Shown piece after piece: positions 7,731 through 16,985 of a stretch of 64,000 nucleotides of DNA. The first letter of the stretch is position 1. Each line of letters begins with the position of its first letter. Source of the DNA: Microbacterium sp. 4R-513 (lineage in GTDB: Bacteria; Actinomycetota; Actinomycetes; Actinomycetales; Microbacteriaceae). The translations under genes and the position numbers were made by a program. The notes beneath the pieces are model-generated. The model saw nothing but the letters and a program-made list of their open reading frames with translations, searched no databases and was not told the origin of the DNA. The DNA lies in contig NZ_CP049256.1 of NCBI RefSeq assembly GCF_011046485.1, positions 3,162,001 to 3,226,000 of the forward strand. Reading direction: 5' to 3'.

Positions 7731-7813
7731 GCTAAGGCGTTCCCGAAAACAGCGTCGGCGCCCCACCAGGGCGGCCCGCGCGCTCGATCACGAACCAAGT
7801 GAGGTCCCACCGG

Positions 7814-9184
7814 ATGAAGACACTCCTCAGCGACTCGGCCGACCCCACGGCGGGAGACAAGGAACTTTCCGGCGACACGATCACGATCCGGGGCGGACGA
7901 CCGCTCACGGGTCGCGTCGAGGTCAAGGGCGCCAAGAACCTGGCCACCAAGGCGATGGTCGCGGCACTCCTCGGTGAGACGACGAGCACGCTGCGGGATG
8001 TCCCGGACATCAGTGACGTCAAGGTCGTGCGATCGCTCCTCGAAGTGCACGGCGTGCGGGTCGATGACGGCGAAGAGGACGGTGTCCTGCACCTCGATCC
8101 GAGCGGCGCCGTGTCGGCGCACTTCGAGGAGATCGACGCGCATGCCGGGGCATCCCGGATCCCGATCCTGTTCTGCGGTCCGCTCCTGCACCTCCTCGGC
8201 CAGGCCTTCATCCCCGACCTCGGCGGATGCCGCATCGGCGACCGTCCGATCGACTTCCATCTCAACGCTCTGCGCCGCTTCGGCGCGATCGTCGAGAAGC
8301 TGCCGAGCGGCATCCGCCTGTCGGCCCCGGACGGGCTCCACGGCGCCGACATCGAGCTGCCCTACCCGAGCGTCGGCGCCACCGAGCAGGTGCTGCTCAC
8401 CGCCGTGCGCGCGAAGGGCACGACGGAGCTGCGGAACGCCGCCATCGAGCCCGAGATCATGGATCTCATCGCGGTGCTGCAGAAGATGGGCGCGATCATC
8501 TCCTACGAGCCGAACCGCGTCATCCTCATCGAGGGCGTCGACTCGCTGCGCGGCTACGACCACCGCTGCATCTTCGACCGCAACGAGGCCGCGTCGTGGG
8601 CGTGCGCTGCCCTCGCAACGGACGGCGACATCTTCGTCGGCGGCGCGAAGCAGCAGGAGATGCTGACCTTCCTCAATGTCTTCCGCAAGGCGGGCGGCTG
8701 GTTCGAGGTCCACGAGGACGGCATCCAGTTCCGCCGCGGCGGCTCGCTCAAGCCGGTCATGGTCGAGACCGACGTGCATCCCGGATTCATGACCGACTGG
8801 CAGCAGCCGCTCATCGTCGCGCTGACTCAGGCGCCGGGCGAATCCGTCGTCCACGAGACGGTGTACGAGAACCGCCTGGGCTTCACGCAGGCGCTCGTGC
8901 AGATGGGTGCCGACATCGTCGTGTACCCGCACGGCATCGACCAGCCCGGCCGTCGCGTTCCCCGGCGCGAGCTCGAGCAGGCCGCCGTGATCAACGGCCC
9001 GACGCCCCTGCACGGCGCCGACGTCGTCGTCCCCGACCTGCGCGGCGGCTACAGCTATCTCATCGCGGCTCTCGCGGCCGAGGGCGAATCGACCGTGCGC
9101 AACGTCGGAATCATCCGTCGGGGTTACGAGAAGCTCTTCGCCAAGCTCGACGCTCTCGGCGCCGACTTCGACGTCATCGAGTAG
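7814..9184 (+). CDS. murA: UDP-N-acetylglucosamine 1-carboxyvinyltransferase
   Basis: MurA transfers enolpyruvate from PEP to UDP-GlcNAc, the first committed step of peptidoglycan synthesis in the cytoplasm. The 456-residue product has the paired EPSP-synthase-like domains. The catalytic-loop cysteine is Cys139 in LGGCRIGDRPIDFH, so the enzyme keeps the residue attacked by fosfomycin. Conserved GAKNLATKAM (substrate lysine) is near residue 40, and PSVGATEQVL is in the second domain. I prefer ATG 7814, with GAGGT 8 bases upstream, over a GTG at 7799 that lies before that Shine-Dalgarno site. It heads a run of envelope genes (plsC, gpsA, ddl) with almost no spacing. Confidence 0.95.
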   Translation: MKTLLSDSADPTAGDKELSGDTITIRGGRPLTGRVEVKGAKNLATKAMVAALLGETTSTLRDVPDISDVKVVRSLLEVHGVRVDDGEEDGVLHLDPSGAVSAHFEEIDAHAGASRIPILFCGPLLHLLGQAFIPDLGGCRIGDRPIDFHLNALRRFGAIVEKLPSGIRLSAPDGLHGADIELPYPSVGATEQVLLTAVRAKGTTELRNAAIEPEIMDLIAVLQKMGAIISYEPNRVILIEGVDSLRGYDHRCIFDRNEAASWACAALATDGDIFVGGAKQQEMLTFLNVFRKAGGWFEVHEDGIQFRRGGSLKPVMVETDVHPGFMTDWQQPLIVALTQAPGESVVHETVYENRLGFTQALVQMGADIVVYPHGIDQPGRRVPRRELEQAAVINGPTPLHGADVVVPDLRGGYSYLIAALAAEGESTVRNVGIIRRGYEKLFAKLDALGADFDVIE

Positions 9185-9187
9185 TCC

Positions 9188-9958
9188 GTGGCAGCCACCT
9201 CGCCGCGGCGGCGGGCGTCCACCGAGAAGACCCGTCCCAGCGTCTTCTGGCCGCTCGCCGCCGTCGCCGCGCCCCTCATCGCCCTGCTGTTCAAGCTCGA
9301 GATCGAAGGCGCCGAGAATCTCCCGCGCGAAGGCGCCTATGTGCTGGCGCCGAACCACTATTCCGAGGCCGATCCGCTGGCGGTGGCGCTCGCGGTGTGG
9401 AAGGCCGGTCGCGCACCTCGCTTCATGGCCAAGGAGTCGCTCTTCCGGGTGCCCGTGCTCGGATGGGTCCTGCGGAGCACGGGAATGGTGCCTGTGGCCC
9501 GCTCGTCGTCGGCTGCCTCCGCCCGCCAGACCCTCGAGACGTCCGAGACGCTCGTCGAGCTCGGCCGCGGCGTGATCGTCTACCCGGAGGGCACCCTCAC
9601 CCGCGACCCGGGCATGTGGCCGATGCGGGGCAAGACCGGTGCGGTGCGGCTGGCGCTCGCCGGCAACATCCCGCTCGTGCCCATGGCGCAGTGGGGCTGC
9701 CAGGCTGTGCTTCCCCGCTACGGCAAGCTGAAGCTCTGGCCGCTGCGCCGGCCGGTCCGCGTCGTCATCGGTGCGCCGGTCGACCTGTCGGCCTTCCGCG
9801 CGACCGAGGGCCAGCCCGCCGCCCTGGTGGCCGCCACGGACGTCGTCATGGCCGACATCGCGCGGCTCCTCGCGACGATCCGCGACGAGCCGGCACCCGC
9901 CGAGCGCTGGAACCCCGCCGAGCACGGGCAGAACGAGACGGGGCGCCTTGAGTCGTAG
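9188..9958 (+). CDS. plsC: 1-acyl-sn-glycerol-3-phosphate acyltransferase family protein
   Basis: This 256-residue membrane-associated acyltransferase adds the second acyl chain in phosphatidate synthesis. The family blocks are visible in order: NHYSEADP (the HX4D catalytic motif, about residues 56-63), a basic substrate segment FMAKESLFRVPVLG, YPEGTLTRD (the EGT block), and a proline-containing block IPLVPMAQWG. One hydrophobic stretch precedes the domain (WPLAAVAAPLIALLF). The start GTG 9188 is 3 bp after the murA stop. Its end overlaps the gpsA start by 11 bp. Together with gpsA it feeds glycerophospholipid synthesis. Acyl specificity cannot be judged. Confidence 0.88.
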   Translation: MAATSPRRRASTEKTRPSVFWPLAAVAAPLIALLFKLEIEGAENLPREGAYVLAPNHYSEADPLAVALAVWKAGRAPRFMAKESLFRVPVLGWVLRSTGMVPVARSSSAASARQTLETSETLVELGRGVIVYPEGTLTRDPGMWPMRGKTGAVRLALAGNIPLVPMAQWGCQAVLPRYGKLKLWPLRRPVRVVIGAPVDLSAFRATEGQPAALVAATDVVMADIARLLATIRDEPAPAERWNPAEHGQNETGRLES

Positions 9959-11081
9959 GCAGGAGGCGCTCCCGCGGGTCGCCGTGGTCGGCGCGGGCAG
10001 CTGGGGGACGACCTTCGGCAAGGTGCTGGCCGACGGCGGCGCCCACGTCACGATGTGGGCGCGACGCGCCGAGCTCGCCCACGAGATCGAAGAGGCCAAG
10101 CGCAACAGCCAGTACCTCCCCGGGATCAACCTTCCCCGTGAGGTGTCTGCGACGCACCATCTCTCCGAGGCGCTCGAGAACGCCGACCAGGTCTACCTCT
10201 CGGTCCCGAGCCAGACCCTGCGCGAGAACCTCAAGGCCGTGCGGCCGCTCGTCTCGAAGAACGACGTGCCCATCGTCTCGCTCATGAAGGGCGTCGAACG
10301 GCGCACGGGCCTGCGCATGAGCCAGGTGATCCAGCAGGAGCTCGACTGCGACCCGGCGCGCATCGCCGTGGCATCCGGTCCCAACCTGGCGCTCGAGATC
10401 GCGCGCGAGCAGCCGACCGCCGCCGTCATCGCCTCGACGAGTCAGGAGACCGCGGACGCCGTCGCGCGCCGCGCGCGCAACCGCTACTTCCGCTCGTTCG
10501 TGAACACCGACGTCATCGGCACCGAATTCGGCGGGGTTCTGAAGAACCTCATCGCCGTCGCGATCGGGATCGTCGACGGCGTCGGCTACGGCGAGAACAC
10601 GAAGGCGTCGATCATCACGCGCGGTCTCGTCGAGATGACAGACTTCGCCGTGGCGCAGGGCGCGCACCCCGAGACGCTTCAGGGCCTTGCGGGCCTCGGC
10701 GACCTCATCGCGACGTGCCAGTCGCCGCTGAGCCGCAACAACACGGCCGGTCGCCTGCTCGGCCAGGGCTACAGCTTCCAGGACGTCGTGAAGCAGATGA
10801 ACCAGACGGCCGAGGGGCTCGCTTCTGTCGCCCCCGTGCTGCAGCTGGCGAAAGAGGCCGGCATCGAGATGCCGATCGTCGAGCAGGTGAAGCGCGTGCT
10901 CGACGGCACGATGAACCCGCGCGAGATCGCGCCCCACCTGACGACCGACGACGACGAGCCGAAGGGCGAGAGGACGCAGAATGGAACAGCCGGCGGTGGT
11001 GGTGCTCTTTGGAGGTCGCTCCAGCGAACACTCGATCAGCTCCGCAACAGCGGGAGGCGTCCTCCGCGCGATCAACCGTGA
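9948..11081 (+). CDS. gpsA: NAD(P)H-dependent glycerol-3-phosphate dehydrogenase
   Basis: GpsA reduces dihydroxyacetone phosphate to sn-glycerol-3-phosphate for phospholipids. The N-terminal Rossmann motif is VVGAGSWGTTFG. GVLKNLIAVAIGIVDG contains the catalytic lysine, and GLAGLGDLIATCQSPLSRN is the C-terminal signature. No ATG lies near the fold, and the best start is TTG 9948 (MSRRQEALPRVAVVGAG), overlapping plsC by 11 bp. The 377-residue frame is about 35 residues longer than usual. It runs past EIAPHLTTDDDEPKGER into 101 bp shared with ddl, ending in an amphipathic ALWRSLQRTLDQL segment. This tail may be real overlap or the result of a lost stop. Confidence 0.9.
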   Translation: MSRRQEALPRVAVVGAGSWGTTFGKVLADGGAHVTMWARRAELAHEIEEAKRNSQYLPGINLPREVSATHHLSEALENADQVYLSVPSQTLRENLKAVRPLVSKNDVPIVSLMKGVERRTGLRMSQVIQQELDCDPARIAVASGPNLALEIAREQPTAAVIASTSQETADAVARRARNRYFRSFVNTDVIGTEFGGVLKNLIAVAIGIVDGVGYGENTKASIITRGLVEMTDFAVAQGAHPETLQGLAGLGDLIATCQSPLSRNNTAGRLLGQGYSFQDVVKQMNQTAEGLASVAPVLQLAKEAGIEMPIVEQVKRVLDGTMNPREIAPHLTTDDDEPKGERTQNGTAGGGGALWRSLQRTLDQLRNSGRRPPRDQP

Positions 11082-12073
11082 TCGCTATCGGGTGATCCCT
11101 GTCGGCATCACCCGCGACGGCGTCTTCGTGCTCGAGGACGACGATCCCGACAAGTTCGCGCTCGACAGCGCCAATCTCCCCCGCGGTCGTCGACAACGGA
11201 ACGCGGATCATGTGGCCCGAGGGCGGGTGCGACCGCATCCTGCGGGTCCGGCGGGCCGACGGCACGGTCGACGAGCTCGGTGCCGTCGACGTCGTGCTCC
11301 CGATCCTGCACGGTCTGCACGGCGAGGACGGCACGGTCCAGGGCTTCTTCGACACGCTCGGCATCCCTTACGCGGGCGGCGGCGTGCTCGACTCGGCGCT
11401 CTGCATGGACAAGCACTTCATGAAGATCGTCCTCCAGGCATCCGGGGTCCGCGTGTCTCCGTGGGTCACTGTGACCCGTGCCCGCTGGGCCGCCGATCCC
11501 GAAGGAGTGCGGACGGATGCCGCGTCCCTCGGCGAGCCCGTCTTCGTCAAGCCCGCACGGGCCGGGTCGAGCGTCGGCGTCTCGAAGGTCCACGAGCCCT
11601 CCGAGCTCGACGCCGCTCTCGAACTCGCGTTCGACGAGGACGACAAGGTGCTCATCGAGTCGGCGATCGTCGGCCGCGAGGTCGAGGTCGCGGTGTTGGA
11701 AGGGCGTCGCGGCGGTCCGACGCGGGCGTCCCTGCCCGGCGAGATCGTCCTGACGACGCGGGAGTTCTACGACTTCGAGGGCAAGTACCTCGGGGGAGAG
11801 GGCGCCGAGGTGGTGTGCCCGGCCGACCTCACGGACGACGAGATCTCCGCGATCCGACGGCTCGGCATCCAGGCCTTCGAGGCTGTCGACGGACGCGGGC
11901 TCGCAAGGGTCGATTTCTTCCTGGCCGCCGACGGCCTGTACGTCAACGAGCTCAACACGATGCCCGGGTTCACGCCGATCTCGATGTTCCCGAAGTGCTG
12001 GCTCGCCTCGGGCATGACGTACCCCGAGCTCATCTCGGAGCTCGTCGACACCGCCCTCGAGCGCGCGGCCTGA
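10981..12073 (+). CDS. ddl: D-alanine--D-alanine ligase, frame broken by one extra C
   Basis: Ddl joins two D-alanines with ATP for the peptidoglycan stem peptide. ATG 10981 opens with VVVLFGGRSSEHSIS, the N-terminal signature. The frame is lost after DSANLP and resumes as AVVDNGTRIMWPEG. Deleting one C from the run 11178-11182 restores a 363-residue protein of normal length. The remainder has the ATP-grasp elements: HGLHGEDGTVQGF, VKPARAGSSVGVSKV, and the metal-binding end RVDFFLAADGLYVNELNTMPG. The enzyme is essential, so a sequencing error is the simplest reading. It overlaps the gpsA tail by 101 bp and meets the DUF3515 gene end to end. Confidence 0.93.
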
Positions 12074-12568
12074 TCAGCCGCTCGTCGACTCCTGCTCGTC
12101 GAGCGGAGCTTCGGGCGCGGTGCACTCGGTGGTCTTCGGCAGCTGTGAGACGGCGTTGCGGACGTCGTCGAGCACGTTGTTGGGCGACACGAGCCGGTTG
12201 TCGACGTACAGCTGGACGGCGGGCGTGCGTCCGTACGTCGTGAGCCGGAACCGCGGCGACTCGGACTCGTCGACGAGCCAGTCCACGCCGCCCACCGTGA
12301 TGCAGCGGAGCGTCGAGGGCCCGGGCGGCTCGACTCCGCACGTCAGGAGGACGGCCGCGGGATCGCCCCACGCGCCCGTGGCCTGTGCATCCGTCCAGCG
12401 GCGCGCCTGGCCGTCGACCGTCGACGGCAGGCGCACGGTGACGTCGGCACAGAGCGCCTCGTTCGCGTCGGGCGCGGGTGTCATCGACACCGTGCTGCTG
12501 CATCCCGCGAGCCCGATCACGCCCGCGAGCGCGAGGGCGGCGGCGAGGGTACGGCGGGGCGGGAACAC
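12074..12568 (-). CDS. DUF3515 family lipoprotein
   Basis: This 164-residue exported protein starts with an arginine-containing signal peptide and a lipobox, GLAGC, whose Cys23 would be lipidated. It is therefore anchored to the outer face of the membrane. The mature part holds DUF3515 (CADVTVRLPSTVDGQARRWTDAQATGAWGDP and LLTCGVEPPGP), a family limited to Actinobacteria. It contains conserved cysteines that may form disulfides. Function is unknown. The gene is convergent with ddl without any spacer and divergent from thiL, a neighbourhood (ddl, DUF3515, thiL) that recurs in related genomes as I recall. Confidence 0.85.
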   Translation of the reverse strand: MFPPRRTLAAALALAGVIGLAGCSSTVSMTPAPDANEALCADVTVRLPSTVDGQARRWTDAQATGAWGDPAAVLLTCGVEPPGPSTLRCITVGGVDWLVDESESPRFRLTTYGRTPAVQLYVDNRLVSPNNVLDDVRNAVSQLPKTTECTAPEAPLDEQESTSG

Positions 12569-12578
12569 CCCTCCAGGC

Positions 12579-12584
12579 TAACCT
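12579..12584 (+). promoter_or_regulatory. -10 element for leaderless thiL
   Basis: TAACCT ends 6 bases before the ATG of thiL and no Shine-Dalgarno sequence is present, so the mRNA probably starts at the start codon. Confidence 0.5.
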
Positions 12585-12590
12585 GGGACG

Positions 12591-13581
12591 ATGAGCGCGC
12601 CGTCCGACGATCCTCGCGTCGGCGACCTCTCGGAGGGCGAGATCCTGCGCGGAATCCTCGACCGCCTCGCCCCTTCCGCCGCTCTCATCGGACCCGGCGA
12701 CGACGCCGCCGTGCTCGCCGCGCCGGACGGCCGCATCGTGGCGACGACCGACACTCTCGTGCACGGCCCCGACTTCCGCCTGGCATGGTCGTCGGCGTTC
12801 GACCTCGGCTGGAAGGCCGCCGCGGTCAACCTCGCGGATGTCGCCGCGATGGGTGCCCGGCCGACGGCGCTCCTCGTCGCCCTCGCGATGCCCGACGACA
12901 CGCGGGTCTCGTTCGTGCGCGGATTCGCCGACGGCCTCCGAGCCGCCTGCGACGAGCTCGCCCCAGGCTGCGCCGTCGAGGGCGGCGACCTGACCGTCTC
13001 GGACACACTCACGATCGCCGTAACGGCGCTCGGCTCGCTCGACGGCCGCGCTCCTGTCCTCCGCTCGGGGGCGCGGATGGGCGACGTCGTCGCCGTCGCG
13101 GGCGACCTCGGCCGGTCGGCGCGGGGTCTCGCCCTGCTCTTCGCTCGATTCACGGATGCCTCGGGCGCCCCGCAGCCCGTCGACACCTCGGCACTCTCAC
13201 CCGACGAGATCTCCGACCTCGCGGCACAGCTGCGACCGGCCCCGCCGGTCCGCCTCGGATCCGTTGCCGCGGACGGGGGAGCGACGGCGCTCATGGACAT
13301 CTCGGACGGCCTCGTGCTGGACGCGACGCGGATGGCCGCGGCATCCCGGGTCACGATCGCCCTCGATGCGGCAGCGGTCGGCCCGGAGCCGGCGCTCAGC
13401 GGGGGGAGAGGACCATGCTCTCCTCGCAGCGTTCCCCTCAGGCGTCGCCCTTCCGGAGGGATTCCGTGCCATCGGACGTGTCGAGGCGCAGGGGAGCGCG
13501 CTCGTGCTCGTCGACGGCGCGCCGCCCGCATCGCGCGGCGGGTGGGACCCCTACAGCGACTGGGACTCGGGGCGGGGCTGA
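12591..13581 (+). CDS. thiL: Thiamine-monophosphate kinase, frame broken by one extra G
   Basis: ThiL phosphorylates thiamine monophosphate to the active diphosphate cofactor. The start ATG 12591 leads into GDLSEGEILRGIL. The PurM-like fold follows, with GPGDDAAVL (Mg-ATP aspartates, residues 35-43), TDTLVHGPDF, and MDISDGLVLD. The frame breaks in ALSGG|EDHALL. Removing one G from 13401-13406 restores the family motif GGEDHALLAAFP and a 329-residue protein ending at 13581. The kinase supplies an essential cofactor, so a sequencing error is likely. The end overlaps rsmD on the opposite strand by 31 bp. Start is apparently leaderless. Confidence 0.92.
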
Positions 13582-14132
13582 CCCCACCACATCGTCGTGT
13601 CGCCGTAGGCACGGTCGCGGACGGCCTCGAGACCCGCGGAGGCCCACTCGGGGGCCGGGGAGCGGCGCCCGCGTTCCACGACGACGACCGCGTGATCGGA
13701 GAGAAGAGGGCGCAGCGCCGCGAGGTCCGCCGTGAGATCCGCATCCGCGAGGTCGTACGGCGGATCGAGGAAGGCCAGATCGAACGGCCCGGCGGCTCGG
13801 CCGAGATAGGCCGTGACGGACGCGCGGTGCACGCGGATCGAGGCCTCCCGCGCCAGGGCCTTCGCCACGCGGGCGACGTTGCGCTGCACGATGGCGGCGG
13901 CGGGCGCCGCCTTCTCGACGAGGTCGACGGATGCCGCGCCACGGCTGGCCGCTTCCAGTCCGAGGGCGCCCGACCCGGCGTACAGATCGACGACACGGGC
14001 GCCGGCCAGAGCGTCGGCCGACTCCAGGGCCCCGAAAAGCGACTCGCGCACGCGGTCGCTCGTCGGGCGCGTCCCCCGGTCCGGGACGTCGAGGGTGATG
14101 CCGCCGGCGCGGCCGGCGATGATGCGGGTCAC
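13551..14132 (-). CDS. rsmD: 16S rRNA (guanine(966)-N2)-methyltransferase
   Basis: RsmD methylates G966 in the small ribosomal subunit using S-adenosylmethionine. The 193-residue protein has a short N-terminal RNA-binding hairpin (MTRIIAGRAGGITLDVP), then a Rossmann fold. In this fold VVDLYAGSGALGLEAASRG (residues about 47-65) is the SAM loop, and FLDPPYDL is the catalytic DPPY motif for base N-methylation. Length is normal. It is convergent with thiL, overlapping it by 31 bp, and lies back to back with recG. Next to it one often finds coaD, which here is 2.3 kb away beyond recG. Confidence 0.93.
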   Translation of the reverse strand: MTRIIAGRAGGITLDVPDRGTRPTSDRVRESLFGALESADALAGARVVDLYAGSGALGLEAASRGAASVDLVEKAAPAAAIVQRNVARVAKALAREASIRVHRASVTAYLGRAAGPFDLAFLDPPYDLADADLTADLAALRPLLSDHAVVVVERGRRSPAPEWASAGLEAVRDRAYGDTTMWWGQPRPESQSL

Positions 14133-14247
14133 CCCGCCACGATATCCGGGCGGTCAGCCCGCGCCGCTCCCGGTCGGCCGGTGTCGCGCCAGGGGGGTCC
14201 TGGCACCCTCGGCCATCACCCGCTCCAGCGGCGTCGGCCGGAGAATC

Positions 14248-14253
14248 TAGACT
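14248..14253 (+). promoter_or_regulatory. -10 element for leaderless recG
   Basis: TAGACT lies 6 bases before the recG ATG (14260) with no Shine-Dalgarno sequence between. Confidence 0.5.
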
Positions 14254-14259
14254 CGGTCC

Positions 14260-16428
14260 ATGCCGTCGTTCAGCCTCGAGTCGCGCCTCGACGGCGCCGT
14301 CGGCGGCAAGACCGCGTCGGCCCTCGATCGTGCTTTCGGCATGAAGACCGTGGGCGACCTCGTCGCTCACTATCCGCGACGTTACGCGCGGCGGGGGGAG
14401 CTGACGCCGATCTCTTCGCTCCCGATCGGCGAGCCCGTCACGATCGTGGCCGAGGTCAAGCGTGCGAGCGAGCGGCGCATGCAGAACCGCAAGGGGAGCC
14501 TCCTCGAAGTCGTCATCAGCGACGGGCGCGGCGACCTGTCGCTGACGTTCTTCAATCAGTCGTGGCGCATCAAAGACCTGCACCCGGGTCGTCGGGGGAT
14601 CTTCGCCGGCAAGGTCGGCGAGTATCGGGGCGCGAAGCAGCTCGCGCACCCCGATTACGAGCTGTTCGAAGACGAGGACACCGCTCGGCTGAACGCCCAG
14701 GCGTACGCCAACCTGCCGATCCCGATCTATCCCGCCACCGCGTCCATCGCAAGCTGGCAGTTCAAGAAGATCGTCGATCTCGTCCTCGACGGCCTCGGCC
14801 CGGTCCCCGATCCACTGCCCGAGCCGCTGCGCGAGAGGCACGGCCTGCTCGATGCGCGTACCGCGATCGAGCGCATCCACCGCCCCGACTTCGAGGATCA
14901 GATCGAGCAGGCCCGGGAGACGCTGCGCTGGCACGAGGCGTTCGTGCTGCAGGCGGCGCTGCTGCAGCAGCGGCAGTTCGTCCGCGCGCTCGCGGCGACG
15001 AAGCGGCCGGCCGGCAGCCTTCTCGAGCGGTTCGACGCCGCGCTGCTCTTCCCGCGGACGGCCGACCAGATCACGGTCGGCGAGCAGATCGAACACGATC
15101 TCCAAGGCGACTGGCCGATGAACCGCCTCGTGCAGGGAGAGGTCGGCTCGGGCAAGACCCTCGTCGCACTGCGCGCGATGCTGCAGGTCGCCGAGAGCGG
15201 CGGGCAGTCGGCGCTCATCGCGCCGACCGAGGTGCTCGCGGCGCAGCACGTGCGGTCTATCGCCCGGATGCTGGGGCCGCAGCTCGCGCCGGAGCTCATG
15301 CCCACTCTGCTCACGGGGCAGCTCACCGCTGCGGAGCGGCGCAAGGCCGCGCTCCGCGTCGCTTCGGGTCAGGCGCGCATCGTCGTCGGCACCCACGCAC
15401 TGCTGAGCGAATCGACCACGTTCGCAGACCTGGGCCTCGTCGTCGTCGACGAGCAGCATCGGTTCGGCGTCGAGCAGCGCGAATCGCTGCGGGCGAAGGG
15501 CGCGTCGCCCCACGCCCTCGTGCTCACGGCGACCCCGATCCCGCGCACCGTCGCGATGACGGTGTTCGGCGATCTCGACGTGTCCACGATCCGCACCATG
15601 CCCGCGGGGCGCGCCGGCATAGAGACGTTCGTCGCGCCGCTCGCCGAGAAGCCGGGCTGGTTCGCCCGGGTATGGGAGCGCATCGCGGAAGAGGTGGGGC
15701 AAGAACGACAGGCTTTCGTCGTGTGCGCGGCGATCGACGCCGAGTCGGCGACGAAGGACGACACGGCCGACGAGCCGGTGGCCGATGCCGAGGATGAGGC
15801 CGAGCCGACCCGCACCCGCTGGGGCGTCGTGCAGGCCGGCGACCTCCTGTCGCGGCATCCGGCCTTCACCGACATCCGTGTCGAGATCCTCCACGGGCGG
15901 ATGCCGTCGGATGAGAAGGATGCCGTCATGCAGGCGTTCGCCCGCGGCGACATCGACGTCCTCGTGGCGACGACGGTCGTCGAAGTGGGCGTCGACGTCC
16001 CGAACGCGTCGACGATGGCCATCCTCGAAGCAGACCGGTTCGGCGTCTCCCAGCTGCATCAGCTGCGGGGGCGCGTCGGCCGTGGCGGCGTACCAGGACT
16101 GTGTCTTCTCGTCACGGAGGCTCCCGCCGGATCGTCGGCGCGCGCCCGCGTGGACGCCGTCGCGGCCACTCTCGACGGCTTCGCCCTCGCCGAGGTCGAC
16201 CTCGAGCTCCGCGGCGAGGGCGACGTCCTCGGCGACGCGCAGTCCGGCGTGCGGTCGTCGCTGCGCCTCTTGCGTGTCGTGAAGGACGCCGATCTCATCG
16301 CCGAGGCCCGCATCGCGGCCGAGAAGATCCTCGACGAGGATCCGACGCTGAGTCGCCACCTCGGGCTCGCGGCCGCGATCGAGCGACGCGTCGGCATGGA
16401 GGAGCGGGCCGCGCTGGCGAAGTCCTGA
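14260..16428 (+). CDS. recG: ATP-dependent DNA helicase RecG
   Basis: RecG reverses stalled replication forks and branch-migrates Holliday junctions. The 722-residue protein shows the N-terminal wedge/OB domain (VTIVAEVKRASERRMQNRKG, residues 65-84). Superfamily-2 motifs follow: Walker A GEVGSGKT near 293, DEQH near 396, TATPIPRT near 424, and motif VI QLHQLRGRVGRGG near 600. An acidic insertion (about 500-520, DDTADEPVADAEDEAEPTRTR) within the second helicase domain is longer than in many homologues but is common in Actinobacteria. It is followed by coaD 18 bp later. A -10 hexamer immediately before the ATG suggests a leaderless mRNA. Confidence 0.95.
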   Translation: MPSFSLESRLDGAVGGKTASALDRAFGMKTVGDLVAHYPRRYARRGELTPISSLPIGEPVTIVAEVKRASERRMQNRKGSLLEVVISDGRGDLSLTFFNQSWRIKDLHPGRRGIFAGKVGEYRGAKQLAHPDYELFEDEDTARLNAQAYANLPIPIYPATASIASWQFKKIVDLVLDGLGPVPDPLPEPLRERHGLLDARTAIERIHRPDFEDQIEQARETLRWHEAFVLQAALLQQRQFVRALAATKRPAGSLLERFDAALLFPRTADQITVGEQIEHDLQGDWPMNRLVQGEVGSGKTLVALRAMLQVAESGGQSALIAPTEVLAAQHVRSIARMLGPQLAPELMPTLLTGQLTAAERRKAALRVASGQARIVVGTHALLSESTTFADLGLVVVDEQHRFGVEQRESLRAKGASPHALVLTATPIPRTVAMTVFGDLDVSTIRTMPAGRAGIETFVAPLAEKPGWFARVWERIAEEVGQERQAFVVCAAIDAESATKDDTADEPVADAEDEAEPTRTRWGVVQAGDLLSRHPAFTDIRVEILHGRMPSDEKDAVMQAFARGDIDVLVATTVVEVGVDVPNASTMAILEADRFGVSQLHQLRGRVGRGGVPGLCLLVTEAPAGSSARARVDAVAATLDGFALAEVDLELRGEGDVLGDAQSGVRSSLRLLRVVKDADLIAEARIAAEKILDEDPTLSRHLGLAAAIERRVGMEERAALAKS

Positions 16429-16434
16429 CTCCCA

Positions 16435-16440
16435 TAGGCT
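16435..16440 (+). promoter_or_regulatory. -10 element for leaderless coaD
   Basis: TAGGCT stands 6 bases before the coaD ATG at 16447. The identical hexamer with identical spacing precedes ftsY (26739-26744). Confidence 0.5.
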
Positions 16441-16446
16441 GGTGCC

Positions 16447-16944
16447 ATGAGCAGCCGGATCGCCGTCGTCCCTGGTTCGTTCGATCCGCCGACCCTCGGT
16501 CATCTCGACGTGATCCGCCGTGCCGCCTCTCTCTACGACCAGCTGCACGTGCTCGTCGTTCACAACCCCGGGAAAGAGGCCATGCTGCCGATCGCGCAGC
16601 GTCAGGCGCTCCTCGAGCAGTCGATCGCCGAGAGCGACATCCAGAGCGAAGTGATCGTCGCCTCGTGGAGCATGGGTCTCCTCGTCGACTATGCGACCGA
16701 TGTCGGCGCCGGGGTGCTCGTCAAGGGCATCCGCTCGCAGGTCGACGTCGCGTACGAGACCCCGATGGCGATCGTCAACCGGCACCTCGCCCACGTCGAG
16801 ACGGTGTTCCTCCTACCCGATCCGGCGCATGCGCTCGTGTCGAGTTCGCTCGTGCGTCAGGTCGCCTCCCTCGGCGGCGACGTGACTCCTTACGTCCCGC
16901 CCGCGGTTGCGCGGTTCCTGGGAACTCCGGCGACCGACCTCTGA
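16447..16944 (+). CDS. coaD: Pantetheine-phosphate adenylyltransferase
   Basis: CoaD transfers AMP from ATP to 4'-phosphopantetheine, the penultimate step of coenzyme A synthesis. The 165-residue protein opens with [18 protein letters not shown], where TLGH (16-19) is the nucleotidyltransferase (T/H)xGH motif. Other family features are [16 protein letters not shown] and the C-terminal [15 protein letters not shown], which corresponds to the ISSTxVR segment. Length is normal. It is likely transcribed from its own start just downstream of recG, with the next gene (DUF177) also carrying its own -10 element. Confidence 0.96.
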   Translation: MSSRIAVVPGSFDPPTLGHLDVIRRAASLYDQLHVLVVHNPGKEAMLPIAQRQALLEQSIAESDIQSEVIVASWSMGLLVDYATDVGAGVLVKGIRSQVDVAYETPMAIVNRHLAHVETVFLLPDPAHALVSSSLVRQVASLGGDVTPYVPPAVARFLGTPATDL

Positions 16945-16971
16945 CTCGGGCCCCGTCCAGCCGCCCGCCGG

Positions 16972-16977
16972 TAGCAT
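16972..16977 (+). promoter_or_regulatory. -10 element upstream of the DUF177 gene
   Basis: TAGCAT lies 8 bases before the GTG at 16986, a spacing that predicts a leaderless or near-leaderless transcript. Confidence 0.45.
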
Positions 16978-16985
16978 GGACGACC

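Noticed and set aside
7604..10129. A minus-strand open frame of 841 codons opposite murA, plsC and the start of gpsA
   Set aside because: Antisense to three genes with conserved catalytic motifs; composition is typical of GC-driven shadow frames.
13438..16794. A minus-strand open frame of over 1100 codons across recG and coaD
   Set aside because: It lies antisense to well-supported genes with clear family motifs. Long mirror frames are expected at this GC content, and its Arg/Asp/Leu-rich composition matches no protein family.
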